A stretch of DNA of 64,000 nt, taken from contig JABJJO010000084.1 of NCBI GenBank assembly GCA_018660825.1, positions 1-64,000 of the forward strand, given 5' to 3'. A program made the position numbers and the translations under genes. The notes below the pieces were generated by a model. It was not told the DNA's origin. It did not search any database and saw nothing but the letters and a program-made list of their open reading frames with translations. The stretch comes from Planctomycetaceae bacterium. Lineage in GTDB: Bacteria > Planctomycetota > Planctomycetia > Pirellulales > Pirellulaceae. Below, piece by piece: positions 9,407-18,418 of the stretch. Within the stretch, counting starts at the first letter, position 1, and each line of letters opens with the position of its first letter.

Positions 9407-10192
9407 TTGCACTTACCCAAATTAATTCTATGTATCTATGTAATCACCTGCTTTTATAGTTCCGTTGGTCACTGTCAGGACGCAGATGCACCGCAGGCAG
9501 CGCAAATCAAGACGTTGCTGCAACAAGTCTCCACTGCACAAACTGCTCGGCAGTTCCCGCAAGCCATCAAACTACTAAATCAAATCGAAAAACTTGACAA
9601 TACAATCGCCGTTGTCTTTTACCTCCGCGGACGCATTCACTTTCAACAAGCTGCCTTTAAACAATCCGTCCGTGATTTCAATCGTTACGTAGTGTTAAAC
9701 CCCAAAATCGAATCACGCCAGTGGGAACGCGGCATCAGCATGTATTACGCGCAACACTACAAACAAGGAGCGTCCCAATTTGAACTCTATCAAACGTACC
9801 ACAATCAAGATGTTGAAAATTCGGTTTGGCGGTTTCTGTGCATGGTGCCAGACAGTGGAGTCGCTAAAGCCAGGAAAGTTATGCTACCGATTGAGAATGA
9901 CCGCCGTATTCCAATGATGAAAGTTTTCGAAATGTACCGCGGCACAGCCACTCCCGAAGATGTGCTACAAGCGGTAGAGCAGGGCGATCCCACCAAGGAA
10001 ATAACGGCAACACGGGCATTTTATGCCCATCTATATTTGGGCCTGTATTATGAAGTCACCGACAAACCCAAGTTAGCTCGCAAATACATCGAGCTATCCG
10101 CCAATCCACAACTACTTGGCCATGCCGGCATTAATTCATACATGTGGGACGTAGCCCGTGTGCATTGGAATAGAATGCAACAAACAAAATAA
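9407..10192 (+). CDS. Secreted TPR-like protein of unknown function
   Basis: 261 residues from a TTG at 9407. An ATG at 9146 would add 87 residues overlapping the divergent sulfatase; these look non-coding. The TTG is preceded by AGGGG at 9393-9397 with a 9-base gap and opens directly into a signal peptide (KLILCIYVITCFYSS, cut near GHCQD). The mature part has tetratricopeptide-like helices (ARQFPQAIKLLNQIEKL and the next pair about residues 60-100), resembling NlpI-type lipoproteins though smaller. The cysteine near the cleavage site (VGHCQD) does not fit a good lipobox. It probably acts as a periplasmic scaffold; the function is not known. Confidence 0.7.
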   Translation: MHLPKLILCIYVITCFYSSVGHCQDADAPQAAQIKTLLQQVSTAQTARQFPQAIKLLNQIEKLDNTIAVVFYLRGRIHFQQAAFKQSVRDFNRYVVLNPKIESRQWERGISMYYAQHYKQGASQFELYQTYHNQDVENSVWRFLCMVPDSGVAKARKVMLPIENDRRIPMMKVFEMYRGTATPEDVLQAVEQGDPTKEITATRAFYAHLYLGLYYEVTDKPKLARKYIELSANPQLLGHAGINSYMWDVARVHWNRMQQTK

Positions 10193-10198
10193 TCGATC

Positions 10199-10219
10199 GA
10201 AATCGTATGCCACGATTTC
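10199..10219. terminator. Hairpin between convergent genes
   Basis: GAAATCGT and ACGATTTC form a perfect 8-bp stem with a 5-base loop between the stops of two convergent genes. There is no T-run on either side, so this is a weak candidate for transcription termination. Confidence 0.3.
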
Positions 10220-10262
10220 CAGCAGACCAACCGACTCTGCGCATTCGTGTTAATTCGTGGTG

Positions 10263-11492
10263 TTATTTACCGGCGCCCAAGCAATACAGAAACTGGTCCG
10301 ACCGCACTAGCAAATGACCGTCAAAAGCAGCTGGACTAGCGCGAAACACTTCTTCCAAATCTGCTCCAATATCACTGGTCGAAATCGGAGCGTACTTAGT
10401 TCCCGGTTTAAAAACAATGATTTTCCCTTGCTCCGTTACGGTATAAATCACTCCGTTAATGGCTATCGGGGACGATGAAAATGCACCGGCGACGCGCGCA
10501 GTCCACAGTTCTTTGCCGTCGTTCACTTGATAACAGCTTATCAACCCGGGCCTGAGGCGAGTAATCACCACATAATCATCAACCGCAATGGGACTCGGTA
10601 GGTCGCGTCCACCAGTACGCGGCACACGCCAAATTTCCCGTTTTCCCGTAACATCACCACTGCCTCCCGGTTGGATAGCAATCATGAACCCAGTTCGACC
10701 AGGAATCGCAATTACGGCGTCGGAGGTGACGGCAAGCGTTGGAGTGCCACGACCTCCCGGCGCTGCACATTTCCAGTTCTCTGCGCCAGTTGCAGGATTA
10801 TATGAAATCACTTGGCTATGGCCATTGAGCACAATTTCATTCTTAGCTGCCGTTCGAAAAACAACAGGAGTACTCCAACCTCGAATAGTATCCCGCTGAG
10901 TTTTCCAAGCGGTCGTACCCTTGTCACGATGAAACGCCATTAATGACGATTCATTGTCCGCATCACAATTCTGCACTACCAAGTCCCCCACAAAAATCGG
11001 AGAAGCACCGGTGCCCCACGGGCCATCAAAAGTGCCAAGGTCGCGCGACCACTGGATATCTCCGGAAACAGCATCCAGACTGTGCAAGCCACCTTTTCCA
11101 AAAAAAGCGACGACTTGTTTACCATCGGTGACGCACGTACTCGATGCACGGTTATTCATAGCATGAGCTGACTCTGCCTCTCCTTGCCAAACCACTTTCT
11201 GCCAGAGGATTTTACCGGTGCGTCTATGTACGGCAAACACCGCCCGTTGCGATCCACTTTCTAAGGACGAAGTTATATATATGCGATCGCCCCAATAAAC
11301 AGGTGATGACTGCCCACGACCTGGAATCTTTGTTTTCCAAACAATGCTCGATGTGGAAAACGATTGGGGAACATTTGCTGCATCGCTATGACCATCATTT
11401 TGCATTCCTCGCCACTGATTCCAATTGGTCTCAGCAGAAACAACACTTACAGCGCAAAACATAACAAGCAACACCGACAATTTAATATGCAT
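10263..11492 (-). CDS. Secreted PQQ-like beta-propeller protein
   Basis: 409 residues from the ATG at 11492, which begins MHIKLSVLLVMFCAVSVVSA, a standard signal peptide. Longer starts would run into the DUF1080 gene that ends at 11510. The mature protein starts WNQWRG and has repeated propeller strands of the type G..lWk...., for example GKILWQKVVW, GDIQWSRDLG, GTTAWKTQR, GAENWKCAAP and GKELWTARVA. This is the quinoprotein/BamB-like fold common in planctomycetes. No PQQ-dependent dehydrogenase active-site motif was recognised, so an enzymatic role is not claimed. It lies 18 bp after the DUF1080 gene and probably shares its transcript. Confidence 0.88.
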   Translation of the reverse strand: MHIKLSVLLVMFCAVSVVSAETNWNQWRGMQNDGHSDAANVPQSFSTSSIVWKTKIPGRGQSSPVYWGDRIYITSSLESGSQRAVFAVHRRTGKILWQKVVWQGEAESAHAMNNRASSTCVTDGKQVVAFFGKGGLHSLDAVSGDIQWSRDLGTFDGPWGTGASPIFVGDLVVQNCDADNESSLMAFHRDKGTTAWKTQRDTIRGWSTPVVFRTAAKNEIVLNGHSQVISYNPATGAENWKCAAPGGRGTPTLAVTSDAVIAIPGRTGFMIAIQPGGSGDVTGKREIWRVPRTGGRDLPSPIAVDDYVVITRLRPGLISCYQVNDGKELWTARVAGAFSSSPIAINGVIYTVTEQGKIIVFKPGTKYAPISTSDIGADLEEVFRASPAAFDGHLLVRSDQFLYCLGAGK

Positions 11493-11509
11493 TATTCTAA
11501 TCCCTAATT

Positions 11510-12352
11510 TTACAATGGTTTTATACGAATGTTTTTCCAACGACATTTTGATCCTTGCGGCCAACTCTTACCACCGTGAACTTGAACTGCGATACTTCCA
11601 GATGTACCCAAAAGCTTACGAATAACTTCCTTATCATATTTTGCCGCCGTCGATTGCATCCCATTAAAAGTACAGATTTTTTGGTTATTGATATAGGTCG
11701 TGATAACAGGGTAATCACCTTCAACAATCACCCGTGCTGTGTTCCATTGATTAACACGCCAAGCTTTGAGCCATTGTTCAGAACTACAGGATGAAACAAG
11801 ACCGACTTTGGAATAAGCTTGATGTTTATCGGTCGTAAGCGAGACTAATTTTCCAGCGTCGTCGATCTTACCATTGATGTCAAATGTACGAGTGTTAAAC
11901 CCCGTCGTACCTTCACCGTAGATATGGCCGACATTTCCGGCATCATGATAGTCAACCATCATCTGAAAACACTGTCCACGATCTGTGCTGCGCAAGAACA
12001 AACCCGAACAAACACCCCAGTCGGGCATCATATCGATTTCGAGCTCAAAGTTCTCAAACTTGCGATCTGTCAGCAGAATGCCTCCGTTACCAGAACCTGG
12101 AGGATCCTGTTCACCCGTAATAGCTCCTTGTTCCACCCGCCAATTTCCACCTGTGCCATGGCCAATCTTTTCAGGGTTAAGATGCCAACCTGATAAATCC
12201 TTGCCGTTGAACAACTCAATCCAGCCTCTTTTCGGCGCCGCATAGACTCGACCGTGCAGTGCCATGATAGCCGCTGTTGAAAGTGTGCTGTGCTGGATAA
12301 AACGCCGCCGAGAAGATGTGCGTTCTATTGCTGCAGGGATGCGATCGACCAT
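11510..12352 (-). CDS. DUF1080 (3-keto-disaccharide hydrolase-like) Tat-exported protein
   Basis: 280 residues from the ATG at 12352, chosen because AGGA lies eight bases upstream; a TTG at 12373 is the alternative. The leader contains SRRRFIQHS followed by a hydrophobic segment to YAAPK, a twin-arginine-type signal. The mature domain begins WIELFNGKDLSGWH, the classical opening of DUF1080, and contains FENFELEIDM and GSIAVQVHGG, typical of this concanavalin-like fold. Some members cleave 3-keto-glycosides; whether this one does is inferred only from family. It lies next to a PQQ-propeller gene, suggesting a role in periplasmic sugar use. Confidence 0.9.
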   Translation of the reverse strand: MVDRIPAAIERTSSRRRFIQHSTLSTAAIMALHGRVYAAPKRGWIELFNGKDLSGWHLNPEKIGHGTGGNWRVEQGAITGEQDPPGSGNGGILLTDRKFENFELEIDMMPDWGVCSGLFLRSTDRGQCFQMMVDYHDAGNVGHIYGEGTTGFNTRTFDINGKIDDAGKLVSLTTDKHQAYSKVGLVSSCSSEQWLKAWRVNQWNTARVIVEGDYPVITTYINNQKICTFNGMQSTAAKYDKEVIRKLLGTSGSIAVQVHGGKSWPQGSKCRWKNIRIKPL

Positions 12353-12443
12353 TTCGAAATTCCTTTTTTTCAATGTTAAGCGAACTATGTATTATACAGG
12401 AGGGTCTATTCAGAATAACATTTTTCAACTCTATCGGTGACCC

Positions 12444-13529
12444 TTAGCGGTTAAATACGTCAACAAGTTCCTCAGCAAGATCTCGGATAACCGCTGGCCC
12501 TTGCAGCAATACTGGATGGTGCAACAACACTGTTGCCTCGGCAGCGACTGTGCTGTTCGCTAATGAAACTGGTTTGCGACAGCGTCTGTCACTGCGTTTC
12601 ACAAACCCGCGAAACCCTGCAAACAGTGGAATCCCCTTATCCTGTGCATAACACAACAAATCTTGTCGCCGCTGCGGATCTTCCAGCATCCATGCCAGCT
12701 TATAAAATGCTGGGCTGTCCTCTGCTGCAATTTTCAGTGGCGTGATCCCAGAGCAGGGTGCCGTTGTTTTCAAAATAGCATTTACATTATCACGTCGCAG
12801 CGAATGGCGTTCTGCGAGCGTTTCAAATTGTGGCAACAACACACACGCTTGTAATTCACTCAAAGCAAACGCATCATTGCCTCTTTCTCTAAAGACATTG
12901 ATTCTCTGCGCCATTGATTCATTGTTACAAAGCACAGCACCTCCACGACCTGCTGTTAATAGTTTACTGCCACCAAAACTCAGAACGGTCAAATCCCCAA
13001 ACGTCCCCAGTAATTGCCCTGCATGCGTGGCTGCTGGTGCCTGGCAGACATCTTCAATTACCGCCACACCAACGGAGCGAGACCACTTCATAATCGTGTC
13101 GATATCTGCCATGCCACCATGCAAACTACTCACAATAACTGCTTTCGTTTTCGCACTATAAGCGGCCGCCAGATCACCTGCTTGTATGCTCCAGGTTGCT
13201 GCAGCAATATCGACTAACACCGGTGTAGCCCCTGTTGCTTCAATACAGCGAAAATTACCTGGAAAATCGTACCCCGCTAGAATCACTTCGTCCGCCGCAG
13301 TCACTCCGATGCCACGCAAAGCCAGTTCAATACCAATCGTACCAGAGCAGGCCAGCATTACATGTTCACATTTGTATCTATTTCCTAGTATTTCACACAA
13401 CTGTTGCGTGTGGATCCCAGTATAGGAACCCCAGCCCCCCGAGTTATAAATTGCTTGCAATTGCTGTTCAATTGCATCATCGGGGATGGGCCAAGGAGCT
13501 TGAAATGGATGTGAGGGTTCAACAGTCAT
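12444..13529 (-). CDS. DegT/DnrJ/EryC1/StrS-family PLP enzyme
   Basis: 361 residues from the ATG at 13529, just past the stop of the upstream propeller gene (13532), so the two are nearly contiguous. The fold-type I aminotransferase motifs are present: CSGTIGIELALRG near the cofactor phosphate site, the aspartate region VIEDVCQAPAAT, and the Schiff-base lysine in FGGSKLLTAGRGG. The family usually transaminates keto-sugars for surface glycans or secondary metabolites. VIEDVCQAPAAT replaces the common EDAAQA, and the protein is slightly short, so its substrate is open. The neighbouring propeller genes give no clear pathway. Confidence 0.87.
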   Translation of the reverse strand: MTVEPSHPFQAPWPIPDDAIEQQLQAIYNSGGWGSYTGIHTQQLCEILGNRYKCEHVMLACSGTIGIELALRGIGVTAADEVILAGYDFPGNFRCIEATGATPVLVDIAAATWSIQAGDLAAAYSAKTKAVIVSSLHGGMADIDTIMKWSRSVGVAVIEDVCQAPAATHAGQLLGTFGDLTVLSFGGSKLLTAGRGGAVLCNNESMAQRINVFRERGNDAFALSELQACVLLPQFETLAERHSLRRDNVNAILKTTAPCSGITPLKIAAEDSPAFYKLAWMLEDPQRRQDLLCYAQDKGIPLFAGFRGFVKRSDRRCRKPVSLANSTVAAEATVLLHHPVLLQGPAVIRDLAEELVDVFNR

Positions 13530-13531
13530 TG

Positions 13532-15067
13532 TTATTTCTTGGGAATTAACTCCAAGCAAACAATCGATTTGTCCCCCCGCAAATACAACAAGCCTTGCGA
13601 AACGACGGGAGCTGCCCAGCACGGGTAGGCTAAATCGAATGACGTTTCAAACGGCAACTCGTACTCGCCCTGTTGCCCAGTTACCGCAATGTCACCAGCA
13701 ATCGGTTCAAATTTTTGCGGGTTCGCCTTCATCAAAAAGACATGACCATATTCACCCTGACAAATGAAATGCCCGTCAACAAAAGTTAATGACGTTCGCG
13801 TCAACCCCTCGATCGACCACTGAACTTTCCCCGTTTTCCATTCAATGCACCGTAATTCTGCATTACGAGTGTGCCGACCACTGCACCCATATAGATATCC
13901 ATTAACGAAGATTGGAGTGTTCCAATGCGCCTGCATCGATTTGTCGCGCGACGTGGGACTATCTCTCCAAACAACTTCAGCATTTCCTTTTTTGACACGT
14001 AGCAGAGAACTTCCAGGACCGTAGGTTTCGGAAATCAACACCTGAGTACCAACGACGACTGGCGTGCTGGCATTGACGGCCTCGAGGAGTGGAGCCTGCC
14101 AAGGGTATTGAAAATCCATAATTCCCGATTGTGGTTCAAAACCGATAAGGCCATGGCGCGCAAAAACAAAACACCACCTACGATCGTCAATTGTTGCTAA
14201 TTTAGGACTGGCATAACTCGCTAAATCATCGCCAAACTTGTACTGCTGCTTTCCTGTGTGCTTATTCAAGGCAACCACCGCTGAACCATTGGACTTCACT
14301 AAGTCAAGCTGTCCCGGCGGAATGCTCTGAGAAGCAACTGGGCTACCACCGACCATGCAAATCAATAAATCTCCATCTACGACCGGAGTGCTACCAACAC
14401 CAAAAAAGTTTTGTATCACGCCAAATTGTTTAACCGTATCTACATGCCAAATCTCCCTGCCTGTTGTGGCGTTCAAGCAATATAAGTGACCCGCCACACC
14501 ATAAACGTATACTCGATTTCCATCGACTACCGGCGAACAGCGGGGACCGTTGTTGTACCCATAGAGATCCTGATAATCTGTTTGGTAGGCAAACTTCCAA
14601 ATCGATTTCCCTGACTCCGCGTTAAGACACAAAACGAAACATTTGTCATCTTGGCGATCAAATTGAAAGTATCGGCCTTGGGAAATCGTGCCAATCCCGT
14701 AACTTGTCCCCAATTTGAGTTTCCAGAGTTGTTTAAGGGGACTGCTACGCCAATTTTTTTTGATGCCAGTCTCCGTTGATTTACTGTCACCAGTAGGCCC
14801 TAGGAATGTCGGCCAATCTTGACCACCGTGGCGATTTCCAATATCGACTAGTTGCTCAGCAACCCCCTCGTTCACTTCTGCAACTACTGTCGCAACGGTT
14901 TGATCCACAACTACTGACACGGGTGGTTTTTCGGCAATACACCAGTAACCCCCTGCTAATAACAGTAGGCACATCGCTACAATCGCACTGATCGTCTTAG
15001 ATTTATTCGTGCTGAACATCCTCTTTGTTTTCAACATCCCACTCGCCATATTACTTAGTAACCTCAT
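13532..15067 (-). CDS. PQQ-like beta-propeller protein, membrane anchored
   Basis: 511 residues. A single hydrophobic segment (ISAIVAMCLLLLAGGYW, about residues 26-42) anchors the protein, and the propeller faces the periplasm. Repeated blades read GKSIWKFAYQ, GREIWHVDTV, GNAEVVWRDS and GKVQWSIEGL, as in BamB/quinoprotein propellers. The region DWPTFLGPTGDSKSTETG is the typical planctomycete opening of such proteins. Alternative in-frame ATGs exist at 15049, 15037 and 15019 with little to choose between them. It is upstream of the DegT-family gene with a 2-bp gap, so they are probably one transcript. The function is unknown; it may act as a protein scaffold. Confidence 0.86.
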   Translation of the reverse strand: MRLLSNMASGMLKTKRMFSTNKSKTISAIVAMCLLLLAGGYWCIAEKPPVSVVVDQTVATVVAEVNEGVAEQLVDIGNRHGGQDWPTFLGPTGDSKSTETGIKKNWRSSPLKQLWKLKLGTSYGIGTISQGRYFQFDRQDDKCFVLCLNAESGKSIWKFAYQTDYQDLYGYNNGPRCSPVVDGNRVYVYGVAGHLYCLNATTGREIWHVDTVKQFGVIQNFFGVGSTPVVDGDLLICMVGGSPVASQSIPPGQLDLVKSNGSAVVALNKHTGKQQYKFGDDLASYASPKLATIDDRRWCFVFARHGLIGFEPQSGIMDFQYPWQAPLLEAVNASTPVVVGTQVLISETYGPGSSLLRVKKGNAEVVWRDSPTSRDKSMQAHWNTPIFVNGYLYGCSGRHTRNAELRCIEWKTGKVQWSIEGLTRTSLTFVDGHFICQGEYGHVFLMKANPQKFEPIAGDIAVTGQQGEYELPFETSFDLAYPCWAAPVVSQGLLYLRGDKSIVCLELIPKK

Positions 15068-15131
15068 GAATTAGATTCCCGCCAACGCTGTCTGTTAGCA
15101 GTGCCACTGGATATGTTTTTTTATTTTCCTG

Positions 15132-15137
15132 TATACT
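15132..15137 (+). promoter_or_regulatory. Candidate -10 box upstream of arfB
   Basis: TATACT preceded by TG, about 45 bp ahead of the arfB start, in a T-rich stretch. No good -35 hexamer is apparent, so this is a weak call. Confidence 0.3.
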
Positions 15138-15182
15138 GTCCACGACGGTTGTGTCTTACTTTTTTTCAACAGCACTTTATCC

Positions 15183-15602
15183 ATGATACCAATTAACGCC
15201 TCGATAATACTAACCGACACAGAAATCGAGCTAACTTTTTCTCGCAGTCAGGGCCCTGGTGGTCAAAACGTCAACAAGGTTAACTCCAAAGTTACAATTC
15301 ATTGGGATCTCAAAAATTCCCCATCGATCGCCGCCTTCATCAAACGTCGCATCCAGAGTAAGCATGGCAATCGCATCAACAACGACGGTAAACTGGTTTT
15401 GTCGAGTCAACAGCATCGTGAGCAGCATCGCAATCGTGAAGATTGTTATCAGAAACTCCGAGTGATCATTATCGATGCCTTAAAGCAACGCAAGGCAAGA
15501 AAAACCACTAGGCCGACGCGAGCATCCAAACAACGGCGACTCGACAACAAAAAGAAACATAGTCACCGTAAGTCAATGCGACAACAACGATTTAACAACT
15601 AA
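15183..15602 (+). CDS. arfB: Peptidyl-tRNA hydrolase ArfB (alternative ribosome rescue)
   Basis: 139 residues, the usual size. The release-factor GGQ motif is at residues 26-28 within SQGPGGQNVNKVNSKV, and the C-terminal tail is highly basic (KQRKARKTTRPTR... KKKHSHRKSMRQQR), the part that threads into the empty mRNA channel of a stalled ribosome. ArfB hydrolyses peptidyl-tRNA on non-stop ribosomes and is independent of tmRNA. The gene stands alone between divergent and downstream genes. The main alternative, a true class I release factor, is excluded by the absence of the codon-recognition domain. Confidence 0.95.
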   Translation: MIPINASIILTDTEIELTFSRSQGPGGQNVNKVNSKVTIHWDLKNSPSIAAFIKRRIQSKHGNRINNDGKLVLSSQQHREQHRNREDCYQKLRVIIIDALKQRKARKTTRPTRASKQRRLDNKKKHSHRKSMRQQRFNN

Positions 15603-15685
15603 CTGCCAGTTTGCTTCTCTATTGTTAATTTAGAATAATAAACACGGGACAGTTTTCCTCGCAATTCGTTCTCATTCCTATCAAT

Positions 15686-15697
15686 TTGACATGTCAA
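15686..15697. repeat. Perfect 12-bp palindrome upstream of the UVR-motif gene
   Basis: TTGACATGTCAA, fully self-complementary, 125 bp before the likely start codon. Its left half matches a -35 hexamer. It could be an operator, but a 12-bp palindrome can also arise by chance. Confidence 0.4.
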
Positions 15698-15822
15698 TCC
15701 AAACAAGGATGCAGGCGAGAACCCTCTGTACATGCTGGTGTGAATCTACGATAATGAAAGAATGCTACGAGGCACCAAGGCGGCATGGCCCACAACACAT
15801 TTCCTCAACGAGCAACCTGTTC

Positions 15823-16569
15823 ATGACAGATTCCAGAGACATCGCTCAACTACTTGAAGACTGGGAATTCGAACCCGGTACCATCGGTGTTCGTTTAGTT
15901 TCTTTGGCCAACCGCGACATGATTCAAATGCGAGTGGAGATGGGCGTCTTACAGATGGAGACAACAGACAGACCCGACGGATCCCGTCCTGGCGGCATGG
16001 CAACATATCTAGATTTTCTCATTGCCGAAAGAATCAATTGCGGCGAGGACTGGCGACTCGCTGTCGAACACTGCATTGAAATTGATCGAGAGTTCATGCA
16101 GTTTTATCAGCGACGAATCAGTTGGCTACAACTTAAGGAATATGCGAATGTCGTGCGGGATGCAAATCACACGTTGGCGCTAATGGATTTTTGCGAAGAA
16201 TACTCTCCCGACGAATCTTGGGGAATGTCCCACGAACAATACCGACCCCTTGTATTATTCCATCGAACGCAAGCAGATGCACTTCAAGCACTCCAAGTTA
16301 CCACACCAGAAAATGCCATTGAACGCATTAACATTGGGCTTCATTGCATTCAAGTAGTGTTCGAACAACATGAAATCGTTGAACACTTTGAAGACGACGA
16401 ACTGGTTAACCAACTACGTGCAACACGTGAATCGTTGCGTGCGGAATACGAAATTGGCATGACACTCAACGAGCAACTCGAACAAGCGATCCACGACGAG
16501 CAATACGAATTGGCCGCTGAATTGCGAGATCAAATCAGCACGTCGTCAAATCCTCCGACAAGCATCTGA
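15823..16569 (+). CDS. UVR-motif protein of unknown function
   Basis: 248 residues from the ATG at 15823 (MTDSRDIAQLLEDWEF); the 44 codons an upstream ATG would add look non-coding and rich in Cys and His. The C-terminus contains a UvrB/UvrC interaction motif, LEQAIHDEQYELAAELRDQI, preceded by helical sequence. UVR motifs mediate protein-protein contact in UvrB and UvrC and also occur in Clp/McsA-type regulators. The N-terminal 200 residues match no family I recognise; similar proteins are, to my knowledge, common in planctomycetes. A 12-bp palindrome, TTGACATGTCAA, lies at 15686-15697 upstream and may be part of the control region. Confidence 0.75.
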   Translation: MTDSRDIAQLLEDWEFEPGTIGVRLVSLANRDMIQMRVEMGVLQMETTDRPDGSRPGGMATYLDFLIAERINCGEDWRLAVEHCIEIDREFMQFYQRRISWLQLKEYANVVRDANHTLALMDFCEEYSPDESWGMSHEQYRPLVLFHRTQADALQALQVTTPENAIERINIGLHCIQVVFEQHEIVEHFEDDELVNQLRATRESLRAEYEIGMTLNEQLEQAIHDEQYELAAELRDQISTSSNPPTSI

Positions 16570-16579
16570 GCAACGAAAG

Positions 16580-17398
16580 CTAAACTGAGTCACACGTGCG
16601 CAGTAATCGCTCAGCGTATTGGCAACTATCTCGCAACATCAGTTCATCGTCTGCGACTTCGATGTCCTCACCCATTAAGCGAATGTCATAGGTCGCGTCA
16701 TAACCGTGTTCTGACAAAGCCGCAATCATCGATTGCAGAGGCACATTGCCAGCACCTAACAAACATCGTTCATGATCTCGTGATGGAGCAAACGTGCAAT
16801 CTCCTAAATGGACAATCGCTAAATGCTGGACTAAGTCGGGTAACAATGCATACAGTTTTTCGTCGCTACCCCAGTGATATGTGTCTAATGCCATTTTCAA
16901 CAATGGGTGCGAGCGGCGGTCAACGACCTCCAACGTTTGCTCTAGGTCAGTTAAAAACGTCCAATCAGTTGCCGCTCGAGCGTCCATTGGTTCCAGGGCT
17001 ATCGCAACGCCATGTTGTTCGGCACTCGGTAAAATCTGATCCAATGCCAACTGGAAAAGCCGAAGCGCATGATTGTAAGTGTGACCACCTCGTGATCCCG
17101 TATAAAGAGTCAAACAATCCGCTTGGATTAACGAAGCCGACCAAATCGCCTGTTGGGCATCATCAATCGAATCCTGCAAAGAGCGACCATCATATCCGGT
17201 AAATCCGCCTGCAAAATAGAGGTGGGAAACATTCATGCCTACCTCGGCAAGCAATTCTCCTCCCTTTTCTTCACCATAGTCTGTGAGTTTCTGACGCCAA
17301 ACTCCAATGGACGATAACCCATAGTTTGCATACGTCCGCACATCCTTCTCAAAGGGCCACCGATAAGTGGTAACTTCGCTTACAGATAATACGGCCAT
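16580..17398 (-). CDS. Sugar phosphate isomerase/epimerase family TIM-barrel protein
   Basis: 272 residues with the xylose-isomerase-like AP_endonuc_2 fold. Candidate metal ligands occur at the expected strand ends: Glu in ALEPMDAR, Asp and His in ALDTYHWG, and His in VHLGDC. The open start NYGLSSIGVWRQKLTDYG is typical. Members isomerise or epimerise keto-sugars or inositol derivatives in the cytoplasm; no signal peptide is present. It converges on the UVR-motif gene with 10 bp between stops. The substrate cannot be assigned. Confidence 0.85.
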   Translation of the reverse strand: MAVLSVSEVTTYRWPFEKDVRTYANYGLSSIGVWRQKLTDYGEEKGGELLAEVGMNVSHLYFAGGFTGYDGRSLQDSIDDAQQAIWSASLIQADCLTLYTGSRGGHTYNHALRLFQLALDQILPSAEQHGVAIALEPMDARAATDWTFLTDLEQTLEVVDRRSHPLLKMALDTYHWGSDEKLYALLPDLVQHLAIVHLGDCTFAPSRDHERCLLGAGNVPLQSMIAALSEHGYDATYDIRLMGEDIEVADDELMLRDSCQYAERLLRTCDSV

Positions 17399-17479
17399 AA
17401 CACGTGTTGTTTATCCAATCCGATATTTTCGCATGTCGAATGCTGAAATGGTTCAGACATATCAGGCAATCTGCTAAGA

Positions 17480-18397
17480 CTATTGCGTTTTTTTGCGTCG
17501 CAGATTCCAAGCATCAATCCATTTCTCTTCATATCGCTGCAGGCGGAAATCTTCTACCAACTTCTTTTCCATATCATCGAAATGTCCCGCACCGTAAAAA
17601 ATCCCAATACGCTGTTTGCCCGCAGTCAACTGTTCCTTCAAGACAGATAAGGCCTTGTCATTTCGCAGGGTAATAATTGTCGAACCTTCCGGGCCACTCA
17701 TCACGTCCGGCAGTCCCTCCATGCGCTCGAATTGCTGAGCCATAATGAGTTTCATATTATATTCGCGATCTTTAGAAAATAGGGCCAGCAATAAACCTAA
17801 ATCCCCACCACCTTGATCCGTTCCTTGCATCGCTAATCCTTGGCCAATGGAACGGAAATACAACTGCATGAAACTCTCCCCCCGATCCTTCATGTGCTTA
17901 CTAAATTCCGTCGGCGTCATATCGGCGTGCACAAAATTTTTGGCTTGATAGTCAATTTCTTCAATCTGATGACTCAAACCCAGCAGAGCCTGAAAGCCTT
18001 GTTGCGAACCCGAAATAACATCTAGGCTTAATTTCTGCTTACGCCCACGCTCAATCTTGACCCCCTCAGGAGCCACTAGTTCAAACAATACAACTTCGTA
18101 CTGTTTGAATTTCGTATTCAACTCAGCGTAATAGTCCTTGTCCGCAATGTGAATCGCACCAATGAGATCAACTTGAGCTTTGCGGTAAGGCCCACGAGTC
18201 GCTTTAAATTTCACCAACGCTGTCTGTAAAGCCATTGGTTGTTTGTTATCATCTCGTTCGATGCGAATGTAGGTATGATTTTTTTTGGAATTTTGTGATG
18301 AAGCCGTTTGTTTTTGGGTTTCTGGTTTTTGGGCTACCGTTACGCCCGCACAAACTATCCATAAACATAACAACAACACTAGTTTCAATCGTTTCAT
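17480..18397 (-). CDS. Exported TraB/GumN-like protein
   Basis: 305 residues from the ATG at 18397, which starts a signal peptide (MKRLKLVLLLCLWIVCAGVTVAQ). An upstream in-frame ATG adds seven residues. The mature domain shows the TraB/Tiki-like pattern: LIGAIHIADKDYY with the conserved histidine, VVLFELVAPEG with the conserved glutamate, and near the C-terminus IFYGAGHFDDMEKKL. These are the GxxH, E and GAGH-type motifs of the family, some members of which are metallopeptidases. Activity here is inferred. The protein is probably periplasmic. The nearest neighbours do not suggest a pathway. Confidence 0.72.
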   Translation of the reverse strand: MKRLKLVLLLCLWIVCAGVTVAQKPETQKQTASSQNSKKNHTYIRIERDDNKQPMALQTALVKFKATRGPYRKAQVDLIGAIHIADKDYYAELNTKFKQYEVVLFELVAPEGVKIERGRKQKLSLDVISGSQQGFQALLGLSHQIEEIDYQAKNFVHADMTPTEFSKHMKDRGESFMQLYFRSIGQGLAMQGTDQGGGDLGLLLALFSKDREYNMKLIMAQQFERMEGLPDVMSGPEGSTIITLRNDKALSVLKEQLTAGKQRIGIFYGAGHFDDMEKKLVEDFRLQRYEEKWIDAWNLRRKKTQ

Positions 18398-18418
18398 ATT
18401 CAAATGCCTACCACACAA

